In this document: in pieces, positions 52,301-64,000 of the stretch
Numbering within the stretch: the first letter of the stretch is position 1
Layout: the number at the start of each line of letters is the position of its first letter
Source of the DNA: Gymnothorax reevesii
Lineage: Eukaryota; Chordata; Actinopteri; Anguilliformes; Muraenidae
Length of the DNA stretch: 64,000 nt
Direction of reading: 5' to 3'
NCBI GenBank assembly: GCA_029721435.1
Contig: CM056574.1
Span: 558,001 to 622,000 of the forward strand
Notes under the pieces: generated by a model
What the model was told of the DNA's origin: nothing
Databases searched by the model: none
What the model saw: the letters and a program-made list of their open reading frames with translations, nothing else
Position numbers and translations under genes: made by a program

Positions 52301-55300
52301 AGAAAGAAGTGAGTGGGTTAGAGTTACAGAAAGAGGTGAGTGGGTTAGGATTGCATAAAGGGGAGAGAGGGTTAGGGTTACAGAAAGAGGTGAGTGGATT
52401 TGGGTTACAGAAAGAGGTGAGTGAGTTAGCGTTACAGAAAGAGGTGGGTGGATTCGGGTTACAGGAAGAGGTGAGAGGGTATAGGTTACAGAAAGAGGTG
52501 AGTGGGTCACGGTTACAGAAAGACGTCAATGGGTTTGGGTTACTGACAGAGGTGAGTGGGTTAGGGTTACAGAAAGAGGTGAGTTGGTTAGGGTTACAGA
52601 AAGAGGTGTTTGTGTTAGGGTTCCAGAAAGAGGTGAGTGGGTCAGGGTATCAGAAATAGGTGAGTGGGTCAGGGTTACAGAAAGAGGTGAGTGGGTTAAG
52701 GTTGCAGAAAGAGGTGAGTGGGTTATGGTTACAGAAAGAGGTCAGTGGGTTAGGGTTACAGAAAGAGGTGAGTGGGTTAGGGGTACAGGAAGAGGTGAGT
52801 GGGTTAGGGTTTCAGAAAGAGGTGTTTGGGTTAGGGGTACAGGAAGAGGTGCGTGGGTTAGGGGTACAGAAAGTGGTGAGTGGGTTAGGGGTACAGAAAG
52901 TGGTGAGTGGGTTAGGGTTTCAGGAGGAGGGGAGTTGGTTGAATTTACAGAAAGAGGTGTGTGGGTTTAGGTTACAGAAAAGGGTCAGTGGGTTTGGGTT
53001 ACAGAAAGTGGTTAGTGGGTTAGGGTTACAGAAAGAGGTGAGTTGGTTAGGTTTTCACTAAGAGGTTTGTTGGGTAGGGTTACAGAAAGAGGTGAGTGGG
53101 TTAGGGTTAATGAAAGAGGTGTTTGGGTTAGCGTTACAGAAAGAGATCAGTGGGTTAGGGTAACAGAAATAGGTGAGTTGGTTAGGGTTACAGAAAGAGG
53201 TGTGTGGGTTAGGGTTACAGAAAGAGGTGAGTGGGTTAGGGTTACAGAAAGAAGTGAGTGGGTTAGGGTTAAAGGAAGAGGGGAGTGGGTTAAGTTTACA
53301 GAAAGAGGTGAGTGAGTTAGGGTTACAGAAAGAGGTGGATGGGTTCGGGTTACAGGAAGAGGTGAGAGGGTATAGGTTACAGAAAGAGGTGAGTGGGTTA
53401 CGGTTACAGAAAGACGTCACTGGGTGAGGGTTACAGACAGAGGTGAGTGGGTTAGGGTTACAGAAAGAGGTGAGTGAGTTAGGGTTACAGAAAGAGGTGA
53501 GTGGGTTTGGGTTACAGAAAGAGGTGAGAGGGTATAGGTTACAGAAAGAGGTGAGTGGGTTAGGGTTACAGAAAGAAGTGAGTGGCTTAGGGTTAAAGGA
53601 AGAGGGGAGTGGGTTAAGTTTACAGAAAGAGGTGAGTGAGTTAGGGTTACAGAAAGAGGTGGGTGGGTTCGGGTTACAGGAAGAGGTGAGAGGGTATAGG
53701 TTACAGAAAGAGGTGAGTGGGTGACGCTTACAGAAAGAGGTCTCTGGGTGAGGGTTGCAGAGAGAGGTGAGTGGGTTAGGGTTACAGAGAGAGGTGAGTG
53801 AGTTAGGGTTACAGAAAGAGGTGTTTGTGTTAGGGTTCCAGAAAGAGGTGAGTGGGTTAGGGTATCAGAAATAGGTGAGTGGGTCAGGGTTACAGAAAGA
53901 GGTGAGTGGGTTAAGGTTGCAGAAAGAGGTGAGTGGGTTATGGTTACAGAAAGAGGTCAGTTGTTTAGGGTTACAGAAAGAGGTGAGTGGGTCATGGTTA
54001 CAGAAAGAGGTGATGGGTTAGGTGTACAGGAAGAGGTGAGTGGGTTAGGGGTTCAGAAAGACGTGTTTGGGTTAGTATTACCTAAAGAGATTAGTGGGTT
54101 AGGGTTTCAGAAAGTGGTGAGTGGGTTAGGGTTTCAGAAAGAGGTGAGTGGGTAAGGGTTACAGGAGGAGGGGTGTGGGTTAAATTTACAGAAAGAGGTG
54201 TGTGGGTTTAGGTTACAGAAAAGGGTGAGTGGGTTAGGGTTACAGAAAGTGGTTAGTGGGTTCGGTTTACAGAAAGTGGTGAGTTGGTTTGGTTTTCACT
54301 AAGAGGTGTGTTGTGTAGGGTTACAGAATGAGGTGTTTGGGTTAGCGTTACAGAAAGAGATCAGTGGGTTAGGGTTACAGATAGAGGGGAGTAGGTTAGG
54401 GTAACAGAAATAGGTGAGTGGGTTAGGGTTACAGAAAGAGGTGAGTGGATTTGGGTTACAGAAAGAGGTGAGTGGGTTAGGGTTACAGAAAGAAGTGAGT
54501 GGGTTAGGGTTACAGAAAGAGGTGAGAGGGTATAGGTAACAGAAAGAGGTGAGGGGGGTATGGTAACAGAAAGAGGAGAGAGGGTTAGGGTTACAGAAAG
54601 AGGTGAGTGGGTTAGGGTTACAGGAAGAGTTGAGTGGCTTAAGGTTACAGAAAGAGATATATGGGGTCGGGTTGCAGAAAGAGGTGAGATGGGTTGGGTT
54701 ACAGAAAGAGGAGTGTGGGTTAGGGGGACAAAAAGAGGTGGGGGGGGTGGGGATACAGAAAGAGTTGAGTTGGTTAGGTTTTCACAAAGAGGTGTGTTGG
54801 GTTGGGTTACAGAAAGAGGTGAGTGGATTTGGGTTACAGAAAGAGGTGAGTGAGTTAGGGTTACAGAAAGAGGTGGGTGGATTCGGGTTACAGGAAGAGG
54901 TGAGAGGGTATAGGTTACAGAAAGAGGTGAGTGGGTCACGGTTACAGAAAGACGTCAATGGGTTTGGGTTACTGACAGAGGTGAGTGGGTTCGGGTTACA
55001 GAAAGAGGTGAGTTGGTTAGGGTTACAGAAAGAGGTGTTTGTGTTAGGGTTCCAGAAAGAGGTGAGTGGGTCAGGGTATCAGAAATAGGTGAGTGGGTCA
55101 GGGTTACAGAAAGAGGTGAGTGGGTTAAGGTTGCAGAAAGAGGTGAGTGGGTTATGGTTACAGAAAGAGGTCAGTGGGTTAGGGTTACAGAAAGAGGTGT
55201 GTGGGTCAGGGTTACAGAAAGAGGTGAGTGGGTTAGGGGTACAGGAAGAGATGAGTGGGTTAGGGTTTCAGAAAGAGGTGTTTGGGTTAGGGGTACAGGA

Positions 55301-58300
55301 AGAGGTGAGTGGGTTCGGGGTACAGAAAGTGGTGAGTGGGTTAGGGTTACAGAAAGAGGTGAGTGGGTTAGGGTTTCAGGAGGAGGGGAGTTGGTTGAAT
55401 TTACAGAAAGAGGTGTGTGGGTTTAGGTTACAGAAAAGGGTCAGTGGGTTTGGGTTACAGAAAGTGGTTAGTGGGTTAGGGTTACAGAAAGAGGTGAGTT
55501 GGTTAGGTTTTCACTAAGAGGTTTGTTGGGTAGGGTTACAGAAAGAGGTGTGTGGGTTAGGGTTACAGAAAGAGGTGAGTGGGTTAGGGTTACAGAAAGA
55601 AGTGAGTGGGTTAGGGTTAAAGGAAGAGGTGAGTGGGTTAGGGTTACAGAAAGAAGTGAGTGGCTTAGGGTTAAAGGAAGAGGGGAGTGGGTTAAGTTTA
55701 CAGAAAGAGGTGAGTGAGTTAGGGTTACAAAAAGAGGTGGGTGGGTTCGGGTTACAGGAAGAGGTGAGAAGGTATAGGTTACAGAAAGAGGTGAGTGGGT
55801 TAGGGTTACAGAACGAGGTGAGTGAGTTAGGGTTACAGAAAGAGGTGTTTGTGTTAGGGTTCCAGAAAGAGGTGAGTGGGTTAGGGTATCAGAAATAGGT
55901 GAGTGGGTCAGGGTTACAGAAAGAGGTGAGTGGGTTAAGGTTGCAGAAAGAGGTGAGTGGGTTATGGTTACAGAAAGAGGTCAGTTGGGTAGGGTTACAG
56001 AAAGAGGTGAGTGGGTCAGGGTTACAGAAAGAGGTGATGGGTTAGGTGTACAGGAAGAGGTGAGTGGGTTAGGGTGTCAGAAAGACTTGGTTGGGTGAGT
56101 ATTACCGAAAGAGATTAGAGGGTTAGGGTTTCAGAAAGTGGTGAGTCGGTTAGGGTTTCAGAAAGAGGTGAGTGGGTAAGGGTTACAGGAGGAGGGGTGT
56201 GGGTTAAATTTACAGAAAGAGGTGTGTGGGTTTAGGTTACAGAAAAGGGTGAGTGGGTTAGGGTTACAAAAAGTGGTTAGTGGGTTCGGGTTACAGAAAG
56301 TGGTGAGTTGGTTTGGTTTTCACTAAGAGGTGTGTTGGGTAGGGTTACAGAATGAGGTGTTCGGGTTAGCGTTACAGAAAGAGATCAGTGGGTTAGGGTT
56401 ACAGATAGAGGGGAGTAGGTTAGGGTAACAGAAATAGGTGAGTGGGTTAGGGTTACAGAAAGAGGTGAGTGGATTTGGGTTACAGAAAGAGGTGAGTGGG
56501 TTAGGGTTACAGAAAGAAGTGAGTGGGTTAGGGTTACAGAAAGAGGTGAGAGGGTATAGGTAACAGAAAGAGGTGAGTGGGTTATGGTTACAGAAAGATG
56601 TGAGAGGGTTAGGGTTACAGAAAGAGGTGAGTGGGGTAGGGGTACAGTAAGAGTTGAGTGGGTTAAGGTTACAGAGAGAGATATATGGGTGCGGAGTGCA
56701 GAAAGAGGGTAGGTGGGTTGGGTTAGAGAAAGAGGTGAGTGGGTTAGGGGTACAGAAAGAGGTGAGTGGGTTGGGGTTACAGAAAGAGTTGAGTTGGTTA
56801 GGTTTTCACAAAGAGGTGTGTTGGGTTGGGTTACAGAAAGAGGTGAGTGGATTTGGGTTACAGAAAGAGGTGAGTGAGTTAGGGTTACAGAAAGAGGTGG
56901 GTGGATTCGGGTTACAGGAAGAGGTGAGAGGGTATAGGTTACAGAAAGAGGTGAGTGGGTCACGGTTACAGAAAGACGTCAATGGGTTTGGGTTACTGAC
57001 AGAGGTGAGTGGGTTCGGGTTACAGAAAGAGGTGAGTTGGTTAGGGTTACAGAAAGAGGTGTTTGTGTTAGGGTTCCAGAAAGAGGTAGGTGGGTCAGGG
57101 TATCAGAAATAGGTGAGTGGGTCAGGGTTACAGAAAGAGGTGAGTGGGTTAAGGTTGCAGAAAGAGGGGAGTGGGTTATGGTTACAGAAAGAGGTCAGTG
57201 GGTTAGGGTTACAGAAAGAGGTGTGTGGGTCAGGGTTACAGAAAGAGGTGAGTGGGTTAGGGGTACAGGAAGAGGTGAGTGGGTTAGGGTTTCAGAAAGA
57301 GGTGTTTGGGTTAGGGGTACAGGAAGAGGTGAGTGGGTTCGGGGTACAGAAAGTGGTGAGTGGGTTAGGGTTACAGAAAGAGGTGAGTGGGTTAGGGTTT
57401 CAGGAGGAGGGGAGTTGGTTGAATTTACAGAAAAAGGTGTGTGGGTTTAGGTTACAGAAAAGGGTCAGTGGGTTTGGGTTACAGAAAGTGGTTAGTGGGT
57501 TAGGGTTACAGAAAGAGGTGAGTTGGTTAGGTTTTCACTAAGAGGTTTGTTGGGTAGGGTTACAGAAAGAGGTGAGTGGGTTAGGGTTACTGAAAGAGGT
57601 GTTTGGGTTAGCGTTACAGAAAGATCAGTGGGTTAGGGTAACAGAAATAGGTGAGTTGGTTAGGGTTACAGAAAGAGGTGTGTGGGTTAGGGTTACAGAA
57701 AGAGGTGAGTGGGTTAGGGTTACAGAAAGAAGTGAGTGGGTTAGGGTTAAAGGAAGAGGTGAGTGGGTTAGGGTTACAGAAAGAAGTGAGTGGCTTAGGG
57801 TTAAAGGAAGAGGGGAGTGGGTTAAGTTTACAGAAAGAGGTGAGTGAGTTAGGGTTACAGAAAGAGGTGGGTGGGTTCGGGTTACAGGAAGAGGGGAGAG
57901 GGTATAGGTTACAGAAAGAGGTGAGTGGGTTAGGGTTACAGAGAGAGGTGAGTGAGTTAGGGTTACAGAAAGAGGTCTCTGGGTTAGTGTTCCAGAAAGA
58001 GGTGAGTGGGTTAGGGTATCAGAAATAGGTGAGTGGGTCAGGGTTACAGAAAGAGGTGAGTGGGTTAAGGTTGCAGAAAGAGGTGAGTGGGTTATGGTTA
58101 CAGAAAGAGGTCAGTTGGGTAGGGTTACAGAAAGAGGTGAGTGGGTCATGGTTACAGAAAGAGGTGATGGGTTAGGTGTACAGGAAGAGGTGAGTGGGTT
58201 AGGGTTTCAGAAAGACTTGTTTGGGTTAGTATTACCGAAAGAGATTAGTGGGTTAGGGTTTCAGAAAGTGGTGAGTCGGTTAGGGTTTCAGAAAGAGGTG

Positions 58301-61300
58301 AGTGGGTAAGGGTTACAGGAGGAGGGGTGTGGGGTAAATTTACAGAAAGAGGTGTGTGGGTTTAGGTTACAGAAAAGGGTGAGTGGGTTAGGATTACAAA
58401 AAGTGGTTAGTGGGTTCGGGTTACAGAAAGTGGTGAGTTGGTTTGGTTTTCACTAAGAGGTGTGTTGGGTAGGGTCACAGAATGAGGTGTTCGGGTTAGC
58501 GTTATAGAAAGAGATCAGTGGGTTAGCGTTACAGATAAAGGGGAGTAGGGTAGGGTAACAGAAATAGGTGAGTGGGTTAGGGTTACAGAAAGAGGTGAGT
58601 GGATTTGGGTTACAGAAAGAGGTGAGTGGGTTAGGGTTACAGAAAGAAGTGAGTGGGTTAGGGTTACAGAAAGGGGTGAGAGGGTATAGGTAACAGAAAG
58701 AGGTGAGTGGGTTATGGTTACAGAAAGAGGTGAGAGGGTTAGGGTTACAGAAAGAGGTGAGTGGGTTAGGGTTACAGTAAGAGTTGAGTGGCTTAAGGTT
58801 ACAGAAAGAGATATATGGGTTCGGGTTGCAGAAAGAGGTTAGATGGTTTGGGTTACAGAAAGAGGTGAGTGGGTTAGGGGTACAGAAAGAGGTGAGTGGG
58901 TTGGGGTTACAGAAAGAGTTGAGTTGGTTAGGTTTTCACAAAGGGGTGTGTTGGGTTGGGTTACAGAAAGAGGTGAGTGGGTTAGGGTTACAGAAAGAGG
59001 TGTTTGGGTTAGCGTTACAGAAAGAGATCAGTGGGTTCGGGTTACAGATAGAGGGGAGTGGGTGAGGGTAACAGAAATAGGTGAGTGGGTCAGGGTTACA
59101 GAAAGAGGTGTTTGGGGTAGGGTTACAGAAAGAGGTGAGTGGGTTAGGATTGCATAAAGGGGAGAGAGGGTTAGGGTTACAGAAAGAGGTGAGTGGATTT
59201 GGGTTACAGAAAGAGATGGGTGGGTTCGGGTTACAGGAAGAGGTGAGAGGGTTTAGGTTGCAGAAAGAGTTGAGTGGGTTACGGTTACAGAAAGACGTCA
59301 GTGGGTTAGGGTTACAGAAAGGTGAGTGGGTTAGGGTTGCAGAAAGGTGTTTTTGTTAGGGTTACAGAAAGAGGTGAGTGGGTTAGGGTATCAGAAATAG
59401 GTGAGTGGGTCAGGCTTACAGAAAGAGGTGAGTGGGTTAAGGTTACAGAAAGAGGTGAGTGGGTTAAGGTTACAGAAAGAGGTGAGTGGGTTAGGGTTAC
59501 AGAAAGAGGTGAGTGGGTTAGGGATACAGAAAGAGGTGAGTGGGTTAGGGTTACAGAAAGAGGTGTTTGGGTTAGCGTTGCAGAAAGAGATTAGTGGGTT
59601 AGGGTTACAGATAGAGGGGGGTGGGTTAGGGTAACAGAAATGGGTGAGTGGGTCAGGGTTACAGAAAGAGGTGTTTGGGTTAGGGTTACAGAAAGAGATG
59701 AGTGGGTCAGGGTTACAGAAAGAGGTGTTTGGGTTAGGGTTACAGAAAGAGGTGAGTGGATTTGGGTTGCTGAAAGAGGTGAGTGGGTTAGGGTTACAGA
59801 AAGAAGTGAGTGGCTTAGGGTTTACAGAAAGTGTTGAGTTGGTTAGGTTTTCACATGGAGGTGTGTTGGGTAGGGTTACAGAAAGAGGTGAGTGGGTTAG
59901 GGTTACAGAAAGAGGTTAGTGGGTTAGGGTTACAGAAAGAAGTGAGTGGCTTAGGGTTTACAGAAAGTGTTGAGTTGGTTAGGTTTTCACATGGAGGTGT
60001 GTTGGGTAGGGTTACAGAAAGAGGTGAGTGGGTTAGGGTTACAGAAAGAGGTGAGTGGGTTAGGATTGCATAAAGGGGAGAGAGGGGTAGGATTACAGAA
60101 AGAGGTGAGTGGATTTGGGTTACAGAAAGAGGTGAGTGGGTTAGGGGTACAGGAAGAAGTGAGTGGCGTAGGGTTAAAGGAAGAGGGGAGTTGGGTAAGT
60201 TTACAGAAAGAGGTGAGGGTATGAGGGGTACAGAAAGAGGTGGGTGGGTTCAGGTTACAGGAAGAGGTGAGAGGGTATAGGTTACAGAAAGAGGTGAGTG
60301 GGTCACGGTTACAGAAAGACGTCAATGGGTTTGGGTTACAGACAGAGGTGAGTGGGTTAGGGTTACAGAAAGAGGTGAGTTGGTTAGGGTTACAGAAAGA
60401 GGTGTTTGTGTTAGGGTTCCAGAAAGAGGTGAGTGGGTTAGGGTATCAGAAATAGGTGAGTGGGTCAGGGTTACAGAAAGAGGTGAGTGGGTTAAGGTTG
60501 CAGAAAGAGGTGAGTGGGTTATGGTTGCAGAAAGAGGTCAGTGGGTTAGGGTTACAGAAAGAGGTGAGTGGGTCAGGGTTACAGAAAGAGGTGAGTGGGT
60601 TAGGGGTACAGGAAGAGTTGAGTGGGTTAGGGTTTCAGAAAGAGGTGTTTGGGTTAGGGGTACAGGAAGAGGTGAGTGGGTTAGGGGTACAGAAAGTGGT
60701 GAGTGGGTTAGGGTTACAGAAAGAGGTGAGTGGGTTAGGGTTTCAGGAGGAGGGGGGTTGGATTAATTTACAGAAAGAGGTGTGTGGGTTTAGGTTACAG
60801 AAAAGGGTCAGTGGGTTTGGGTTACAGAAAGTGGTTAGTGGGTTAGGGTTACAGATAGAGGGGAGTGGGTGAGGGTAACAGAAATAGGTGAGTGGGTCAG
60901 GGTTACAGAAAGAGGTGTTTGGGTTAGGGTTACAGAAAGAGGTGAGTGGGTGAGAATTGCATAAAGGGGAGAGTGGGTTAGGGTTGCAGAAGGAGGTGAG
61001 TGGATTTGGGTTATAGAAAGAGATGGGTGGGTTCGGGTTACAGGAAGAGGTGAGAGGGTTTAGGTTGCAGAAAGAGTTGAGTGGGTTACGGTTACAGAAA
61101 GACGTCAGTGGGTTAGGGTTACAGAAAGGTGAGTGGGTTAGGATTGCAGAAAGGTGTTTTTGTTAGGGTTACAGAAAGAGGTGAGTGGGTTAGGGTATCA
61201 GAAATAGGTGAGTGGGTCAGGCTTACAGAAAGAGGTGAGTGGGATAAGGTTACAGAAAGAGGTGAGTGGGTTAAGGTTACAGAAAGAGGTGAGTGGGTTA

Positions 61301-64000
61301 TGGTTACAGAAAGAGGTGAGTGGGTTAGGGTTACAGAAAGAGGTGAGTGGGTTAGGGATACAGAAAGAGGTGAGTGGGTTAGGGTTACAGAAAGAGGTGT
61401 TTGGGTTAGCGTTGCAGAAAGAGATTAGTGGGTTAGGGTTACAGATAGAGGGGGGTGGGTTAGGGTAACAGAAATGGGTGAGTGGGTCAGGGTTACAGAA
61501 AGAGGTGTTTGGGTTAGGGTTACAGAAAGAGATGAGTGGGTCAGGGTTACAGAAAGAGGTGTTTGGGTTTGGGTTACAGAAAGAGGTGAGTGGATTTGGG
61601 TTGCTGAAAGAGGTGAGTGGGTTAGGGTTACAGGAGGAGGGGAGTGGGTTAAAGTTACAGAAGGAGGTTTGTGGGTTTAGGGTACAGAAAAGGGTGAGTG
61701 GGTTAGGGTTACAGAAAGAGGATAGTGGGTTAGGGTTACAGAAAGAAGTGAGTGGCTTAGGGTTTACAGAAAGTGTTGAGTTGGTTAGGTTTTCACATGG
61801 AGGTGTGTTGGGTAGGGTTACAGAAAGAGGTGAGTGGGTTAGGATTGCATAAAGGGGAGAGAGGGGTAGGATTACAGAAAGAGGTGAGTGGATTTGGGTT
61901 ACAGAAAGAAGTGAGTCGGTTAGGGTTACAGAAAGAAGTGAGTGGCTTAAGGTTAAAGCAAGAGCGGAGTTGGTTAAGTTTACAGAAAGAGGTGAGTAGG
62001 TTAGGGTTACAGAAAGAGGTGAGTGGGTTTGGGTTACAGAAAGAGGTGAGAGGGTATAGGTTACAGTAAGAGGTGAGTGGGTTAGGGTTACAGAAAGAAG
62101 TGAGTGGCTTAGGGTTAAAGGAAGAGGGGAGTGGGTTAAGTTTACAGAAAGAGGTGAGTGAGTTAGGGTTACAGAAAGAGGTGGGTGGGTTCGGGTTACA
62201 GGAAGAGGTGAGAGGGTATAGGTTACAGAAAGAGGTGAGTGGGTTAGGGTTAGAGAAAGAAGTGAGTGGCTTAGGGTTAAAGGAAGAGGGGAGTGGGTTA
62301 AGTTTACAGAAAGAGGTGAGTGAGTTAGGGTAACAGAAAGAGGTGGGTGGGTTCGGGTTACAGGAAGAGGTGAGAGGGTATAGGTTACAGAAAGAGGTGA
62401 GTGGGTTACGGTTACAGAAAGACGTCACTGGGTGAGGGTTACAGACAGAGGTGAGTGGGTTAGGGTTACAGAAAGAGGTGTTTGTGTTAGGGTTCCAGAA
62501 AGAGGTGAGTGGGTTAGGGTATCAGAAATAGGTGAGTGGGTCAGGGTTACAGAAAGAGGTGAGTGGGTTAAGGTTGCAGAAAGAGGTGAGTGGGTTATGG
62601 TTACAGAAAGAGGTCAGTGGGTTAGGGTTACAGAAAGAGGTGAGTGGGTCATGGTTACAGAAAGAGGTGATGGGTTAGGTGTACCGAAAGAGATTAGTGG
62701 GTTAGGGTTACAGAAAGTGGTGAGTGGGCTAGGGTTTCAGAAAGAGGTGAGTGGGTTAGTGTTACAGGAGGAGGGGTGTGGGTTAAATTTACAGAAACAG
62801 GTGTGTGGGTTTAGGTTACAGAAAAGGGTGAGTGGGTTAGGGTTACAGAAAGTGGTTAGTGGGTTCGGGTTACAGAAAGTGGTGAGTTGGTTTGGTTTTC
62901 ACTAAGAGGTGTGTTGGGTAGGGTTACAAGAGAGGTGTTTGGGTTAGCGTTACAGAAAGAGATCAGTGGGTTAGGGTTACAGATAGAGGGGAGTAGGTTA
63001 GGGTAACCGAAATAAGTAAGTGGGTTAGGGTTACAGAAAGAGGTGAGTGAGTTAGGGTTACAGAAAGAAGTGGGTGGGTTCGGTTTACAGGAAGAGGTGA
63101 GAGGGGATAGGTTACAGAAAGAGGTGAGTGGGTAAGATTACAGAAAGAGGTGAGAGGGTTAGGGTGACAGGAAGGGGTGAGTGGCTTAAGGTTACAGAAA
63201 GTGATATATGGGTTCGGGTTGCAGAAAGAGGTTAGTTGGTTTGGGTTACAGAAAGAGGTGAGTGGGTTAGGGGTACAGAAAGAGGTGAGTGGGTTGGGGT
63301 TACAGAAAGAGTTGAGTTGGTTAGGTTTTCACAAAGAGGTGTGTTGGGTTGGGTTACAGAAAGAGGCGAGTGGGTTAGGGTTACAGAAAGAGGTGTTTGG
63401 GTTAGCGTTACAGAAAGAGATCAGTGGGTTCGGGTTACAGATAGAGGGGAGTGGGTTAGGGTAACAGAAATAGGTGAGTGGGTTAGGGTTACAGAAAGAG
63501 GTGAGTGGGTTAGGGTTACAGAAGGAGGGGAGTGGGTTAAATTTACAGGAGGAGGTGTGTGGGTTTAGGTTACAGAAAAGGGTGAGTGGGTTAGGGTTAC
63601 AGAAAGAGGTTAGTGGGTTAGGGTTACAGAAAGAGGTGAGTGGCTTAGGGTTTACAGAAAGTGTTGAGTTGGTTAGGTTTTCACAAGGAGGTGTGTTGGG
63701 TAGGGTTACAGAAAGAGGTGAGTGGGTTAGGGTTACAGAAAGAGGTGAGTGGGTTAGGATTGCATAATGGGGAGAGAGGGTTAGGGTTACAGAAAGAGGT
63801 GAGTGGATTTGGGTTACAGAAAGAGGTGAGTGAGTTAGGGTTATAGAAAGAGGTGGGTGGGTTCGGGTTACAGGAAGAGGTGAGAGGGTATAGGTTACAG
63901 AAAGAGGTGAGTGGGTCACGGTTACAGAAAGACGTCAATGGGTTTGGGTTACAGACAGAGGTGAGTGGGTTAGGGTTACAGAAAGAGGTGAGTTGGTTAG
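49318..64000 (+). repeat. 27-bp splice-donor/telomere-like satellite, at least 14.7 kb
   Basis: Starts at the exon 11 donor and runs to the window end, about 540 units. The consensus unit of 27 bases has GTGAGTGGG, then TTAGGG, then TTACAG, then AAAGAG. Units butt together to form GAG|GTGAGT, a consensus 5' splice site, and contain GGGTTAGGGTTA. Variants include GTGTTTGGG, GTGAGAGGGTATAGG, ATCAGTGGG, and a TTTTCACAAAGAG type that recurs at set distances, showing higher-order units. Two + frames and two - frames stay open for long stretches because 27 is divisible by three; none is a gene. Confidence 0.97.

Noticed and set aside
49635..63938. Many open frames of the EWVRVTERG, VSGLGLQKE, PLSVTLTHS and TSFCNPNPL type
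   Set aside because: Translations of the 27-bp satellite in four frames; not genes.
49318..64000. CRISPR array or true chromosome end
   Set aside because: No unique spacers separate the repeats, the context is a vertebrate gene intron, and the telomere-type hexamers are interrupted in every unit.

Overview
The window is vertebrate nuclear DNA, most likely from a ray-finned fish. The evidence is a split gene with GT-AG introns, L2, Rex1-like and CR1-type LINEs, tRNA-derived SINEs of fish type, Tc1-like and hAT-like DNA transposons, Gmr1-type Ty3/gypsy elements, and very heavy tandem-repeat content. There is no sign of prokaryotic organisation. The species cannot be named from sequence alone.

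The only host gene recognised is a limch1 orthologue (LIM and calponin-homology domains 1, an actomyosin-associated protein) on the + strand. Eleven internal exons were assembled by splice sites, reading phase and family conservation: 7743-7863, 30244-30401, 30855-31611, 32581-32803, 33928-33953, 41521-41604, 43245-43337, 44649-44861, 45328-45386, 45990-46063 and 49218-49317. All phases join. They encode the middle of the protein: the end of a coiled coil, the DLARWKSRR and [14 protein letters not shown] block, a Pro/Ala-rich repeat, the [12 protein letters not shown] charged coiled coil, and the segment just before the LIM domain. The N-terminal CH-domain exons and the C-terminal LIM exons are outside the window.

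Layout. 1-7742: transposon debris (Tc1-like transposase fragment, tRNA-SINE, a 709-bp hAT-like foldback with a perfect 8-bp target duplication, a 1.5-kb inverted-repeat element). 7864-30243 (intron 1, 22.4 kb): nested retroelements. An old minus-strand gypsy remnant holds a LINE with its own SINE, solo LTR and gypsy insertions; the same remnant holds a solo LTR, and inside that a very young full-length gypsy with nearly identical LTRs; it also holds a CR1 fragment. 30402-33927: small introns full of minisatellites, two of which are built from the splice junctions of exon 4. 33954-41520 (intron 5): Tc1-like fragment, then an L2 LINE split by a second hAT-like foldback that is itself split by a Rex1-like LINE, then minisatellites. 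41605-49217: exons separated by 27-bp, 42-bp and about 150-bp tandem arrays. 49318-64000: one continuous 27-bp-unit satellite that starts exactly at the exon 11 splice donor and leaves the window.

The most unusual signal is the relation between minisatellites and splice sites. The 14.7-kb array repeats a consensus 5' splice site plus two TTAGGG-type hexamers about 540 times. Exon 4 is bounded on both sides by arrays whose units are copies of its own acceptor and donor.
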